Assembly: GCA_035561515.1 (NCBI GenBank)
Contig: DATMXP010000037.1
Span: 60,088 to 124,087, forward strand
Source of the DNA: Terriglobales bacterium
GTDB taxonomy: Bacteria > Acidobacteriota > Terriglobia > Terriglobales > Acidobacteriaceae
DNA: 64,000 bases
Reading direction: 5' to 3'
Shown here piece by piece: positions 45,346 through 53,916 of the stretch. Position 1 is the first letter of the stretch. The number at the start of each line of letters is the position of its first letter. Both the position numbers and the translations under genes were made by a program. The notes below the pieces were generated by a model. It worked only from the letters and a program-made list of their open reading frames with translations. It did not search any database and was not told the DNA's origin.

Positions 45346-48333
45346 ATGTCTAAAGAATTGTTTGTCTCTTCCACGCCACACCAAACCAAGGTGGCGCTCG
45401 TGGAAAATGACCTGATTTCCGAGGTCTATTTCGAACGAGAGAATGAGTACACACTAGCCGGGTCGATCTACAAAGGCCGGGTAACCCGCGTATTGCCGGG
45501 AATGCAGTCCGCGTTCGTGGATATAGGCCTCGAACGAGACGCCTTCCTATATGTTTCCGACTTCTTCGAAATGGAAGATGACGATGAGGCAATCGAGCCG
45601 ATCCCAACCGCTCCCATTGCCAAACCTTTTGAGCTGAAACCAAGCGAACCGCAACAGCGGGGAGACTCCTTTGACACATCGTCCGTGTTCGAGGGTGGGT
45701 TCTCGGATGAGGGTGAGAATGGTGCAGCCGAACGCAACGGCACCGCAAGCGAAGAACGCCAGGAAAACGGCGGTGGCCGCAGGTGGCGAGGACGCAGGCG
45801 TCGGCGTGGTGGCCGCGATCGTGGATTCCCGGAGTCGAAGTTCGCTCCTGCTGAGGAGGAATCCAAAGAGCAGGAAGTGGAAGCGGCAGAGGAGCCGGTT
45901 GCAGAGGTGGCGCGGCCGGAAGAAGGCTCCGAGCAGCCGGCCTATAAGCCGATCATTCTGCCCGGTGAGTCGATTGCAAAGTTTAATCGCAAGCCCGACC
46001 AGCAGACCGAGTCGGCAGCTTCGACCGAGGGTACACAGCAGGAACCGGAAGAAGAACGCCCGAGCGAGCGCTCCGCTGACCGACGCTCGCGCTTTTCGCG
46101 TGATCGGGACCGTAGACCGCGAGGATTTGCTCCGCGTGGCCGAGGGTTCGAGCGCGATCGGACCGAAGAGGAACCCGATCGTCCGTACGCTCCGATCATG
46201 CTTCCGGGAGAAAGCATTTCGAAGTACCGGAACCTTCAACATCAGGAAGCCGAAGCCCCCGCTGAGTCGGGCGAGAGTTCGGAAACTGTGCAGGAGGAGA
46301 TGCCGCACGAGTATCACGACGCTGTTGTCGGGTCTGCGGAGTTCGAGGATGTGCATCGTGAGGCAGCAGCCCACGACGAAGAAATTGAAGAAACTCCCAA
46401 GGATTCCATGATCGCCCCGGTTGTTGAGGAAGAGGAAGTTGAAGCGACGCATGTGAATCCCGCAACAGTGGAATCGGCTGAGGAAGAGGCGGCTCCGAAT
46501 AAGGAACAGGAAGATCGCTTCGAACAGATGAACGTCGCTTCCGTTTTCGGAGGAGCTGCCACCGAAACAGAAGAAGACTCTGGTGTTCAGGGAGAGCACG
46601 ACGAGGAAGAGGCGCAAGAGATTTCAGCCGCAGCCTCTCCAGTCGAACAAGCGCCGGAAACCGACGAAGAAGACACCGCTGCGAAGCCAAGTTATCGGGA
46701 AGCTCCCGAAGGCGCGTTCGAAGAAGAAGAGTTCGATGCGGACGAAGAAGACGACCTGCCGCATCCGACGGAAGCCTTTTACGAGCCCGAGGATTACGAG
46801 GAGCTGGAAGAAGAAACTCTGGAACCGATGGAGCAGGCAGCCAAGGAATTAGTTGAAGCCATGGCTGAGACTGGCGCCATTCACGAGATCAGCGGCGGAT
46901 ACCAAGGTGAAGAAACAAACGGCGAAAATGAGGACGAAGAACTCGACGAGATCGAAAACGCCGCTTACGCCGAAATTGGCGAGCCTGAGAACGCGCACGC
47001 CGAACTGCGTGGACCTTCCGGAACGGCAGGATTCCAGCAGCGCCCGGCGCGTCCGGAGTTTGATCGTCGTGGTGGCCGGGGGCGGCGTGGACGCCGTATG
47101 GGACGCGGGGCACCGCGCCGTGAGCAGTCACGTCCCCAGGTCCTGATTTCGGAAGTTCTGAAGGAAGGGCAGGAAGTCCTGATCCAGATCGCGAAAGAGC
47201 CGATCGGGAAGAAGGGTGCCCGTATCACGAGTCACATTGCGCTGCCGGGCCGATTCCTGGTGTACATGCCGACGGTGAACCACGTTGGCGTGTCGCGGAA
47301 AATCAATTCCGATGAAGAGCGCATGCGCTTGAAGCGGATCGTCATCAGCGAACGCGAGAACGGACACGGCGGCTTCATCGTAAGGACGGCGGCTGCCGGA
47401 ATCAGCGAAGAAGATCTACGAAACGATATCCGATTCCTGAAGAGCCTCTGGCACGACATCCGTACACGAGCGGACAACAGCAAGTCGCCCTCGCTGATTT
47501 ATCACGACCTGAACCTGGTGGAGCGCACCATGCGCGACCTGGTGACGGAAGACTTCACGGCGATCTGGGCGGACACCGAACAGGAATACGAGCGCATCAA
47601 CCGGTTCGTGGCTCGGTTCCAGCCAAGCCTCGTACGGCGCGTAAAGCTGTATACGAAGGACACACCGCTCTTTGAGCAGTTCGGTCTCGATGCCGAAATC
47701 AATAAGGCGCTGAAATCGAAGGTGTGGTTGAAGAGTGGCGGCTACATCGTCATCAATCAGACCGAAGCGCTGGTGGCCATCGACATCAACACCGGCAAGT
47801 ATGTCGGGAAGACGTCGCGGCTTGAAGACACGATCTTCAAGACGAACGTGGACGCAATTAAGGAAATCGTCCGCCAGATCCGCCTGCGCGATCTTGGCGG
47901 CATTATCGTGATTGACTTCATCGACATGGACGAGCGCAAGAACCGCCAGAAGGTGATGCAAGCGCTTGAAGAGGAGATGAAGACTGACCGCGCACCATCG
48001 AAGGTGTTGCAGTTCAACGACTTCGGGCTGGTGGCGATTACCCGTAAGCGCGTGAAGCAGTCGCTGGAACGCACGCTCGGAACACCATGTCCGTACTGCA
48101 CCGGTAATGGTTATGTGAAGTCGCCTTCGACAGTTTGCAACGAGATTTACGTCGAGATGCGCAAGATGGCGAAGCAGTTCGAAAGCGATATCCTGCTCCG
48201 CGTGAATCCGGAAGTTGCGAAGGCGCTCAAGGCGAACAACGGGCGCTGGCTGATGGAAATGGAAGAGCTTACCGGACAGAACATCCTGGTGAAGTCCGAT
48301 GCCACTCTCCACCAGGAACAGTTCGACATGTAG
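45346..48333 (+). CDS. rng: Ribonuclease E/G family protein with a large acidic insertion
   Basis: A 995-aa endoribonuclease. The S1 domain begins normally (GSIYKGRVTRVLPGMQSAFVDIG, about 39-61), is interrupted after about residue 76 by roughly 515 low-complexity residues rich in Glu, Ala, Arg and Pro, and resumes near 597 (VLISEVLKEGQEVLIQIAKEP). The catalytic core follows: VAIDINTGK near 811, IVIDFIDM near 857 and zinc-link CPYC near 915. Expected role: single-strand cleavage in rRNA maturation and mRNA decay. The insert holds two copies of PI(I/M)LPGESI(A/S)K (about 204 and 284). The start has CCGGAG upstream. Confidence 0.93.
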   Translation: MSKELFVSSTPHQTKVALVENDLISEVYFERENEYTLAGSIYKGRVTRVLPGMQSAFVDIGLERDAFLYVSDFFEMEDDDEAIEPIPTAPIAKPFELKPSEPQQRGDSFDTSSVFEGGFSDEGENGAAERNGTASEERQENGGGRRWRGRRRRRGGRDRGFPESKFAPAEEESKEQEVEAAEEPVAEVARPEEGSEQPAYKPIILPGESIAKFNRKPDQQTESAASTEGTQQEPEEERPSERSADRRSRFSRDRDRRPRGFAPRGRGFERDRTEEEPDRPYAPIMLPGESISKYRNLQHQEAEAPAESGESSETVQEEMPHEYHDAVVGSAEFEDVHREAAAHDEEIEETPKDSMIAPVVEEEEVEATHVNPATVESAEEEAAPNKEQEDRFEQMNVASVFGGAATETEEDSGVQGEHDEEEAQEISAAASPVEQAPETDEEDTAAKPSYREAPEGAFEEEEFDADEEDDLPHPTEAFYEPEDYEELEEETLEPMEQAAKELVEAMAETGAIHEISGGYQGEETNGENEDEELDEIENAAYAEIGEPENAHAELRGPSGTAGFQQRPARPEFDRRGGRGRRGRRMGRGAPRREQSRPQVLISEVLKEGQEVLIQIAKEPIGKKGARITSHIALPGRFLVYMPTVNHVGVSRKINSDEERMRLKRIVISERENGHGGFIVRTAAAGISEEDLRNDIRFLKSLWHDIRTRADNSKSPSLIYHDLNLVERTMRDLVTEDFTAIWADTEQEYERINRFVARFQPSLVRRVKLYTKDTPLFEQFGLDAEINKALKSKVWLKSGGYIVINQTEALVAIDINTGKYVGKTSRLEDTIFKTNVDAIKEIVRQIRLRDLGGIIVIDFIDMDERKNRQKVMQALEEEMKTDRAPSKVLQFNDFGLVAITRKRVKQSLERTLGTPCPYCTGNGYVKSPSTVCNEIYVEMRKMAKQFESDILLRVNPEVAKALKANNGRWLMEMEELTGQNILVKSDATLHQEQFDM

Positions 48334-48354
48334 TCTGAAAGAGACCGAACAGAA

Positions 48355-48379
48355 GGCCGCGACCTCTCGCGGCCTTTTT
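48355..48379 (+). terminator. Terminator after RNase E/G
   Basis: ggccgcga / tcgcggcc stem (48355-48362, 48367-48374), 4-nt loop, then ttttt. It lies 21 bp after the stop and 8 bp before the convergent hydrolase stop. Confidence 0.85.
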
Positions 48380-48387
48380 CTTGCAGG

Positions 48388-49290
48388 TCAAGCAGCGCGG
48401 CGGCGCTTCCATAGGACGCCAGCTCCGATCGCTCCCGCGGTCGCCACGCCCACGGTAATCCACTTGACGGGATCCGGAGCCGGAGGCGGTATATACACCG
48501 GCCCGGTGTGATCGGCCTTAGCGGGCTGATTTACATAGCGCCCTTTCACCGGTTGCGGCCATTCGGTGGCCAGACGCCGCAGTCCTTCACGCGCAGCAGC
48601 CCCGAACATCGGTTCTCCATGCCCGGCACCGATGACCTCAGGATCGAGTTCCGACAGCCGCGCTACCGAGTCATAAGCCGCTTCCCAGTCGCAGGTGTAA
48701 TAAGTCGGTGGAACTGAAACTTCCGGCTTCATCGTAAGAACCGCAAAGGCAGAGGCCTGATTGACGGTGGCGAAGGCGTCGCCAGCGAGGAGCACACGAT
48801 CCGCCGGCCTGAAGAATGAAATGTGCCCGGGTGTATGGCCGGGCGTCTCGTAGACGGTCCAGCCTTCCATGCCGGGAACCGCGGTCATCGGAAGCTCTCG
48901 CATGTGTTCGGAGAAATCGTAATTGCGATTCGGGAAGAACCGAACCATGTTAGCCATGAACCCGCCTACAGTTGGATCTGGCGGCGGATACTTGGCACGT
49001 CCGGTAAGGTACGGAAGCTCAAGACGGTGCGCGCAAATCGGAATGTCCCAATGTCTCGCCAACTGTCCTGCCGAGCCTGCATGATCGAAATGGCCATGCG
49101 TGAGCACGATGCATTCGGGCCGTGCACCTAGCCCGAAACGCTGTTCGGCGATGTTACGGATTCGATCATGATTTCCTTCGGTGCCGGCGTCCAAAAGAGT
49201 CCATCGCTGAGGGCCGCCAACGATGTAACAGTTGCCGATCTTTACCGGAATGCGGACGACGTCGTGCGCAATTGTTCTAACGCTGTTCAT
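48388..49290 (-). CDS. Metallo-beta-lactamase-fold hydrolase with C-terminal membrane tail
   Basis: A 300-aa protein. Metal ligands are in THGHFDHAG (HxHxDH), PGHTPGH and LLAGDAF, with a final His in GAGHGEP. Such enzymes include glyoxalase-II-like thioesterases and lactonases. The C-terminus has an unusual hydrophobic helix (about 278-294, ITVGVATAGAIGAGVLW) followed by KRRRAA, predicting a tail anchor. The substrate is unknown. Confidence 0.85.
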   Translation of the reverse strand: MNSVRTIAHDVVRIPVKIGNCYIVGGPQRWTLLDAGTEGNHDRIRNIAEQRFGLGARPECIVLTHGHFDHAGSAGQLARHWDIPICAHRLELPYLTGRAKYPPPDPTVGGFMANMVRFFPNRNYDFSEHMRELPMTAVPGMEGWTVYETPGHTPGHISFFRPADRVLLAGDAFATVNQASAFAVLTMKPEVSVPPTYYTCDWEAAYDSVARLSELDPEVIGAGHGEPMFGAAAREGLRRLATEWPQPVKGRYVNQPAKADHTGPVYIPPPAPDPVKWITVGVATAGAIGAGVLWKRRRAA

Positions 49291-49378
49291 GTTGTACCTG
49301 TTCTTGTTGGTTCCGGGGATAGATGCGAACGGGAGGCGAGGAGCAGTCTACGTTTTTGATTTGGAATGAAAACGATGG

Positions 49379-49795
49379 CTAGTCGGCGGAAACCGAGAAG
49401 TGCTCGTGCACAATTCGGAGTTTGTGATCGGAGTCGACAAGGAAAACCTGCGTAGCCCGCCCGTGCTGGATGTCTTCTTCCACGGCGTTACCGGCTCCGG
49501 CCGCAATCCGGTTGGCATGAAACTGGAATGTGTAACTCGCGACCGCCGCATCATCGGATAGAAGTTGAACTTCAATGTAGCCAACCTGAACGCGGACACT
49601 CGACTGCTTGTCAAAGTATTCGCGTTTGCGGCGGGCGACGGCGAGGCGTCCAGGTTCAGAGCGAGCCGAAGAGGAAGCAAACACCGACGCGTCGGGAGCG
49701 TAGAACTCCTCCAGCAGGTCGGATGCCTTCGAGGTGAACACATTCCAGAAACGAGTCACCTCGGCACGCACTTCGTCGATGGACAGACTCGACAT
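49379..49795 (-). CDS. SnoaL/NTF2-like hypothetical protein
   Basis: A 138-aa protein predicted to have an NTF2-like cone fold (RAEVTRFWNVF at the N-terminus, LEEFYAPDA, then strands and a final KLRIVHEHFSV). NTF2-like folds cover binding proteins, isomerases and stress-response proteins; no catalytic pair is certain here. The start is taken at the ATG at 49795; the frame reaches 49831. Confidence 0.7.
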   Translation of the reverse strand: MSSLSIDEVRAEVTRFWNVFTSKASDLLEEFYAPDASVFASSSARSEPGRLAVARRKREYFDKQSSVRVQVGYIEVQLLSDDAAVASYTFQFHANRIAAGAGNAVEEDIQHGRATQVFLVDSDHKLRIVHEHFSVSAD

Positions 49796-49949
49796 TGGCA
49801 GGAAAGTAACGTACGTCGGAGTCATCGGCAAGCGTTATTGGCTGCCTTTAGGTTACGATTGACACAGCTGCAGGATGCAACGAAAGTGAGGGGACAGGCC
49901 TTCTAACAGGGGGCCCGGTTCTCCGCTTCCGGGTATCGGGAGAGAATGA

Positions 49950-50243
49950 ATGGTGAATTGGAAGAAGGCAGTCGTTGTGGGGTCTGTTGCGGCAGGAGCG
50001 CTCTTGTTGATCAAAGGACGGCGCGCACCCGGAGCAGCACTTACCACGGTGGGTTTGGTTGTGTTGGCGTCCGAATATCCCGAGCAGTTCGAACAGTTCT
50101 GGGATAATGCCCCTGACTACATCTCGCGTGGGGCGCAGATATTCTCAACGGTACAGAAAATCGCAGAACGCTTCGCCGATGAAGCCCAGCGGCATGGCGT
50201 CTCCGGCGCCCTTCGGGAAGTCGGGTCCGAGTACATGGGCTAG
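49950..50243 (+). CDS. Small membrane-associated hypothetical protein
   Basis: A 97-aa protein with a hydrophobic N-terminus (VVVGSVAAGALLLI, about residues 8-21) and a second hydrophobic segment (about 28-41). The C-terminal part is an amphipathic helix (VQKIAERFADEAQRHG). GGGAGAG precedes the start. It is probably inner-membrane anchored; function unknown. A terminator follows. Confidence 0.7.
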   Translation: MVNWKKAVVVGSVAAGALLLIKGRRAPGAALTTVGLVVLASEYPEQFEQFWDNAPDYISRGAQIFSTVQKIAERFADEAQRHGVSGALREVGSEYMG

Positions 50244-50268
50244 GTGCGATCTCTCAACAGACTATGAG

Positions 50269-50300
50269 CGGGCGTGGTAATCCACGCCCGTTGCTGTTTT
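50269..50300 (+). terminator. Terminator after the small membrane protein
   Basis: cgggcgtgg / ccacgcccg stem (50269-50277, 50282-50290) with taat loop, then ttgctgtttt. It faces the convergent DUF3857 gene ending at 50313. Confidence 0.75.
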
Positions 50301-50312
50301 GGAGCATCGGCG

Positions 50313-53300
50313 TCAGCGAATTCCAGACAAATCAGCCTGCGCGACAGCATTCTTCGCCGAGAACGTAAACCGCTGACGCTCAACGGCATCAATACGATCG
50401 GCGAAGTCCATAAAGTCCTTGTAGTCCTCAGTGCTGACCACCTGCACGGGTATGTCGAATTCCCGGACAATTTCAAAACTGTTTTTGCCGACGTCGCGAG
50501 TGGCGAACGCGTAGCGCCCGAACCGAGACTGGATGGTGCGATTGGGCGTGCGGCGCGCAAGGCGCACGTTGGAGGGCAGAGTTACCCGAAATGTGGTCCG
50601 CTCCACCAATGGAGTATCGACGTAGAGCGGGAAGTTGCGCGTAGCCACATTCGCGTACAGGCGCCGCAATCCCAGCGTGGGAGCGAGTTGATCGGTGTCG
50701 ATCCGCGACGACGAAAGATCCAGGAACCCCGGAACGCGGCAGCGGAACGAGAGTTCGAGCGGCTGCTGGAGGTCATGCAGATACCGGATGTCACCGGTGG
50801 TGTCGGTGGCGCCCGGGAAGATGCGCGAAGCGATCTGCTGAAGGAACTGGCGGTACCCAAGCGCGTCGACAGTCTCGAGCGAATTTCTCATCTGTCGTGA
50901 GCGGTTCGCGCCGAGTTTGATCGTAACTTGCGCGAGAAGGTCGCCTGCGGGAGTCACTCGGATGTCGGCATCGGCCAGACTTAACTCCGACACAGACGCC
51001 CCAAGTCCTATTAAGGGCTGCACGTCTGGGGCGACTCGAGGAACGTGCAAGGCGTCACGGCGGCTGTCTGTTGGAGGGATCGCGTTGAAGCCAATGTTTT
51101 CTGTCTCCGCGTCGAGCAGGAAAGTGCTGTTTCCCGACTTAATCATCACCAGCGGATTAGTGAAGGAATGGCGGGAAACTACCGGTGGGAACGAACTCAC
51201 GTCGCGAGCAAGGACCATGTCCGGATCGAAACCTGCGGCCGAAGCGAGTGCCAGCAAGGCGGCTGTACGGTTTCCGTAGCCGGTTTCGAGAGTGTCTTCT
51301 CCCGCTCTCGGAGTGCCACTCTTGAATGACGATCCATCGGAACGGATCCGCGAACTCACGTATTCGAATATTCGCAGGAGACTCTCGGCATCATTCCTAC
51401 CCTGGAGTCTGAGTTGGTTCAGAATGAGAGCCGACCGGGTTCCGCTCTGCGAGGCGTTGATGAGAACTTCACGGTAATAGTCGCGAACATCGGCCCAGCC
51501 GCCTTCCGGTATGCCGATGACTGCCACAGTCGGCAGCACTTCACGCGAGGGAAGCGAAGGCTCCATCGCACGTGACGGAGCGTCCTGGGATTCCCAGATC
51601 TGCACACGCGTCCGCTGGTCCGTCGAGATTCGTGCTCTGGGAGCGCCATTTAGCTCACGCGCAGCCACCGACAAGGATGTTGGGGTGAGCGATACAAAGC
51701 GCATGAGAAGCACGGGCATCTTGAATGACCCGAAGGTAAACACAAAATCGGGTCCATGGGCATCGAGTCCAGCGCGATGGGGATAGCGAATCACGTATTC
51801 CTGGTCGATGACCGACCCGGGGAGGAGACCCGGCATGGAGATGGTGGTCTTATGCTGGTGGAACTCGGGTTCCGAAACCGTGCCATCAGCAGCAATGGTT
51901 CGAAGTTCGAGGATTTGCGAGTTCTCCGGGATGGATACTTCGCCGTAGCTGCTCACACCGGCGCGCGTGAGAATTTTCAAGACTTTGTGGTAGTAGACCG
52001 ACACGGTACCGTCCTCAGCAACGTGTGCCACCTTGTCATCGAGCAGCATGATCGCCGGTCCGGAATCCGTGCGTTGCTTCGTTTCGCGGATCAATGCGAG
52101 GGCGTCGCGCCGGTAGGTCGCGTAGAACGGCGCCGAGTCCGTGATCAAACTCCCGGCGTCACTTTGATCGTCAGCAAAGCTCGTGGGATCCATGGGCGAA
52201 ACCGCCAGATCACGGAACTTTTTGGAGTTGGGAGCGATGGCAGCAAGTTCCTTCGCGGCCTGCGTGGCCTGCGCGGTTTTACCGGCCAGAACCAACTCGC
52301 GAACGAGCAGGAAGCGTGCTTCGCGCGAGAGAGGATGTGTTCTAACGACCTTCTCAGCAGCAGCGGTTGCAGATTCGTGATCTCCGGCAATGCTGTGCAA
52401 TTCAACGGAGGTGGTCGAACCTGGCGCGCAGGTTTCCGAATCCCGCAGCAGTCGGGAACTATTCTGAAAATTATTTCGTTGGACTGAAAATTTATAGGCT
52501 TCGGCGATGACTGCACACGTCGGTGTCAGTTTTAAGAGACGGTCGTATAGAGGGCCTGCCTCACTTGTCATCTTGCGGGACAACGCCAGTTCTACTGCCA
52601 GGCGAATCCCCGGAACGAACTCAGGCCTTTGCTCCAAGACTTCGTTGATGCGACGCCATGCTTCGTCAATGCGCCCCGCCATCCTCGCTTTCTCCGCCAG
52701 TCGAAAGTTAATGGCAGTTGCATCGGGCGAAGCGCTCAACGCAGACTCCAATAGACTCGCCTCGTGCGGGGAGTTGCTGAATGACCGCGCCAGTGTCTGC
52801 GCGAAAAGGAAGTCAGCAGCAGTAGACGGAGTGCTCTTGCGCAGTTCGGCCAAAGTAACTGCGGCCTGCGGGAAATTGCCGACCCAATATTGCTGCAGCG
52901 CGGTGACGTAGCTGGACTCGACCGGATCCATTTCCGGTTGCCCTTGCTGCCGCGATGAAATGGGCAGAACTGATACTCGGAACGGCAGCGCTTGCGGTGT
53001 GAATTTCACCAGCACTGCCTGAGGTTTGGCCGGAATCTTGATTTCCTGCGAGACGACTTCTGGGCCCTTGCGAAATCGGAGGTCGTTACGCAGAACCCTG
53101 CGCCTATTCAGAAATATCTCAAGCGTTCCGGCTGATTCGATTCGCAAAATCCGGCGCGCAGATCGCGGTAAGTTCAGTGTTGCGGCTGCGTAATACACTC
53201 CCGAACGCGGAAAATAGTCAGGCAATTGAAAGTTGCCATCATCGAATTGCAGCCGCTCCGATGGCTTGTCCGAAACCTCTTCAGCAACACCGTCGCGTTC

Positions 53301-53867
53301 CGGTTGCCACGATTGATCGAATGCCACGTTGCTGTATTTTCCGAACGGACCTTGAACCCGCCAATGGGTGATGATGCCGGCTTCGCGCGTCTGTGTGTCG
53401 AGATCGATTCCGGGTGCTCCTTCCATTTCGGCGGCTATCAGCGAATTTCGCAAACCGGCCACACAAGGAGAGTTGTCGGCGATCAACTGGTGAACTCTCG
53501 GTATAACGTTGCGGAACACTTGCGTGTTGCCGGCGAGATGGCGAATGCGAGCGGCAGCGATGCTGGCGCGAGGATCGTTTCTTTCGGCAACGGCACACAA
53601 TCGAATCGCCGAACTCAGAGTGTTTTCGGTGTCAGCTTGTAACGCGTGGGCTTCCATCTTCAGGAAGAGCAACTCGGAATTCGCGGGATTCCGCCGCAGA
53701 GCTGCATTGGCGAGGGCGACAGTCGCTTCCAGATTGGAAGCGGGGAAAAACGCGGAACGAACCGGGGCTGCAACATCGGGCTTCGTTTCAGCGGTTTTCG
53801 GCGAATCCTGCCCCTGGGCTACAGAGAGCAATGCGACTAGCAGAATGGCGATGGTTCTTGACGACAT
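50313..53867 (-). CDS. DUF3857/TPR protein with degenerate transglutaminase domain
   Basis: An 1184-aa exported protein with signal peptide (about residues 1-19). TPR-like helices span about 40-110 and 330-560; a DUF3857 domain (about 600-760) and a transglutaminase-like domain (about 830-930) follow. In the latter, the position of the catalytic Cys (GDC in the neighbour) reads GYG (near 863) and the His position reads FTNPL (near 903); the Asp is kept (LLDAE, near 918). It is therefore probably not an active transglutaminase. It follows the active paralogue by 49 bp on the same strand, suggesting joint action in the periplasm. Confidence 0.85.
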   Translation of the reverse strand: MSSRTIAILLVALLSVAQGQDSPKTAETKPDVAAPVRSAFFPASNLEATVALANAALRRNPANSELLFLKMEAHALQADTENTLSSAIRLCAVAERNDPRASIAAARIRHLAGNTQVFRNVIPRVHQLIADNSPCVAGLRNSLIAAEMEGAPGIDLDTQTREAGIITHWRVQGPFGKYSNVAFDQSWQPERDGVAEEVSDKPSERLQFDDGNFQLPDYFPRSGVYYAAATLNLPRSARRILRIESAGTLEIFLNRRRVLRNDLRFRKGPEVVSQEIKIPAKPQAVLVKFTPQALPFRVSVLPISSRQQGQPEMDPVESSYVTALQQYWVGNFPQAAVTLAELRKSTPSTAADFLFAQTLARSFSNSPHEASLLESALSASPDATAINFRLAEKARMAGRIDEAWRRINEVLEQRPEFVPGIRLAVELALSRKMTSEAGPLYDRLLKLTPTCAVIAEAYKFSVQRNNFQNSSRLLRDSETCAPGSTTSVELHSIAGDHESATAAAEKVVRTHPLSREARFLLVRELVLAGKTAQATQAAKELAAIAPNSKKFRDLAVSPMDPTSFADDQSDAGSLITDSAPFYATYRRDALALIRETKQRTDSGPAIMLLDDKVAHVAEDGTVSVYYHKVLKILTRAGVSSYGEVSIPENSQILELRTIAADGTVSEPEFHQHKTTISMPGLLPGSVIDQEYVIRYPHRAGLDAHGPDFVFTFGSFKMPVLLMRFVSLTPTSLSVAARELNGAPRARISTDQRTRVQIWESQDAPSRAMEPSLPSREVLPTVAVIGIPEGGWADVRDYYREVLINASQSGTRSALILNQLRLQGRNDAESLLRIFEYVSSRIRSDGSSFKSGTPRAGEDTLETGYGNRTAALLALASAAGFDPDMVLARDVSSFPPVVSRHSFTNPLVMIKSGNSTFLLDAETENIGFNAIPPTDSRRDALHVPRVAPDVQPLIGLGASVSELSLADADIRVTPAGDLLAQVTIKLGANRSRQMRNSLETVDALGYRQFLQQIASRIFPGATDTTGDIRYLHDLQQPLELSFRCRVPGFLDLSSSRIDTDQLAPTLGLRRLYANVATRNFPLYVDTPLVERTTFRVTLPSNVRLARRTPNRTIQSRFGRYAFATRDVGKNSFEIVREFDIPVQVVSTEDYKDFMDFADRIDAVERQRFTFSAKNAVAQADLSGIR

Positions 53868-53916
53868 CCGAACTGATTCGATGCGTTAAGCCGCGTACCG
53901 GCAGCTCTGTCTCGGC

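Noticed and set aside
47416..48312. Minus-strand open frame in the catalytic half of RNase E/G
   Set aside because: Composition typical of an antisense shadow, and the catalytic motifs are on the plus strand.
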